Shown: positions 63,720 through 64,000 of the stretch, piece after piece | Layout of the letters: every line of letters starts with the position of its first letter | Numbering within the stretch: position 1 is the stretch's first letter | Origin: CALBPI01 sp942491885 | Lineage (GTDB): Bacteria; Pseudomonadota; Gammaproteobacteria; Steroidobacterales; Woeseiaceae | DNA: 64,000 nt | NCBI GenBank assembly: GCA_942491885.1 | Contig: CALOCQ010000008.1 | Coordinates: 124,001-188,000 of the forward strand | Direction: 5' to 3' | Made by a program: the position numbers and the translations under genes | The notes under the pieces: generated by a model | Told to the model about the DNA's origin: nothing | The model's database searches: none | The model's input: only the letters and a program-made list of their open reading frames with translations

Positions 63720-64000
63720 ATGGCTTTAATGGCAACAAATGACAATCCTCAAGCGGCGGACAGCATTGCTAACGCCGAACTGATCATCGACAAGTTTCTC
63801 GATGCGATCTGGATCGAGCGTGGGTTGTCAAAAAACACGCTGGGCGCCTATCGTGCGGACCTGATGGCGTTGGCTCGCTGGTTGGCGCAGCACAACGTGC
63901 AGATCGCCGAGGCCAGCAAAGCTGACCTGCTTGGTTTTATCGGCTGGCGGGTCGAAGAGGGCGCCAAGCCGCGTTCGACTGCGCGCCAATTGTCGAGCTT
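63720..64000 (+). CDS. xerD: Tyrosine recombinase XerD, N-terminal part, cut by window edge
   Basis: The visible 93 residues begin MALMATNDNPQAAD and contain the SAM-like DNA-binding domain: DKFLDAIWIERGLSKNTLGA, then RADLMALARWL. A second ATG at 63729 is possible. XerC/XerD resolve chromosome dimers at dif. The catalytic domain lies beyond the right edge, so the call rests on the N-terminal pattern alone. XerC is an alternative, but the start IIDKFLDAIWIERGLSKNTL fits XerD. Confidence 0.8.
   Translation, partial: MALMATNDNPQAADSIANAELIIDKFLDAIWIERGLSKNTLGAYRADLMALARWLAQHNVQIAEASKADLLGFIGWRVEEGAKPRSTARQLSS

Overview
The window is an ordinary, densely packed, GC-rich chromosomal segment of a free-living gammaproteobacterium. 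Evidence for the class: SlyX, ZapE, a 1610-residue NAD-dependent glutamate dehydrogenase, GlnRS, Uup, XerD, and a DUF3450/TtpC/ExbB/ExbD/TonB/TPR operon of the kind known from marine gammaproteobacteria. I cannot name the genus. I see no rRNA, tRNA, insertion sequence, prophage or CRISPR array. Most genes abut or overlap by 1-11 bases (ATGA/GTGA junctions), so many operons are probably translationally coupled.

Layout: 2-3612, two genes of a DUF4175/GATase-like membrane cluster cut by the left edge. 3575-9647 (minus), a six-gene run: OlsB-like and OlsA-like ornithine-lipid acyltransferases, a DinB-fold protein, a three-domain fusion (alpha/beta hydrolase, DedA/VTT membrane domain, ATP-grasp), a secreted START-domain protein and a [2Fe-2S] thioredoxin-like ferredoxin. 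9817-18635, assorted metabolism and housekeeping: TSUP transporter, MDR oxidoreductase, gamma-glutamyltransferase, TypA, MFS, MaiA, XdhC. 18675-21242, a receiver-receiver-TM-repeat-TonB fusion. 21440-27640, ThrS, Zur, YdjM-like protein, GlnS, YhhQ. 27703-30053, a pair of acyl-CoA dehydrogenases. 30366-33789, a molybdopterin operon (moaA-moaC-mobA-moaD-moaE) with a convergent MocA-like nucleotidyltransferase. 33918-43305, MaoC, IMPase-like, nitrilase, SlyX, Uup, AlkK-like acyl-CoA ligase, SDR, Mpo1-like, DUF1499 and TesB. 43363-50224, gamma-carbonic anhydrase, GpmA, NYN/OST-HTH protein, giant GDH. 50431-56905, TDO, MarR, ZapE, ETF-ubiquinone oxidoreductase, SDR and thiolase. 57185-62701, the TonB energising operon. 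62698-64000, a PlsC-like acyltransferase and the start of xerD.

The physiology that emerges is a respiratory heterotroph with heavy acyl-CoA catabolism. Two dehydrogenases would feed electrons through ETF to ETF-QO; a ligase, a thioesterase, a MaoC protein, an HSD10-like SDR and a thiolase are also present. There is amino-acid catabolism (TDO, MaiA, GDH), TonB-driven import, molybdenum hydroxylase cofactor supply (XdhC, MocA, Moa), and probably an aminolipid membrane.

The most unusual items are the hydrolase-DedA-ATP-grasp fusion sitting in an apparent ornithine-lipid operon, and the protein that joins two cytoplasmic receiver-like domains to a periplasmic TonB C-terminal domain across one membrane helix. 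Smaller items include a strand-specific intrinsic terminator with no gene upstream of it, two CRP-like palindromes 39 bp apart, a 14-base element shared by two divergent promoter regions, and a hairpin that captures a ribosome binding site.
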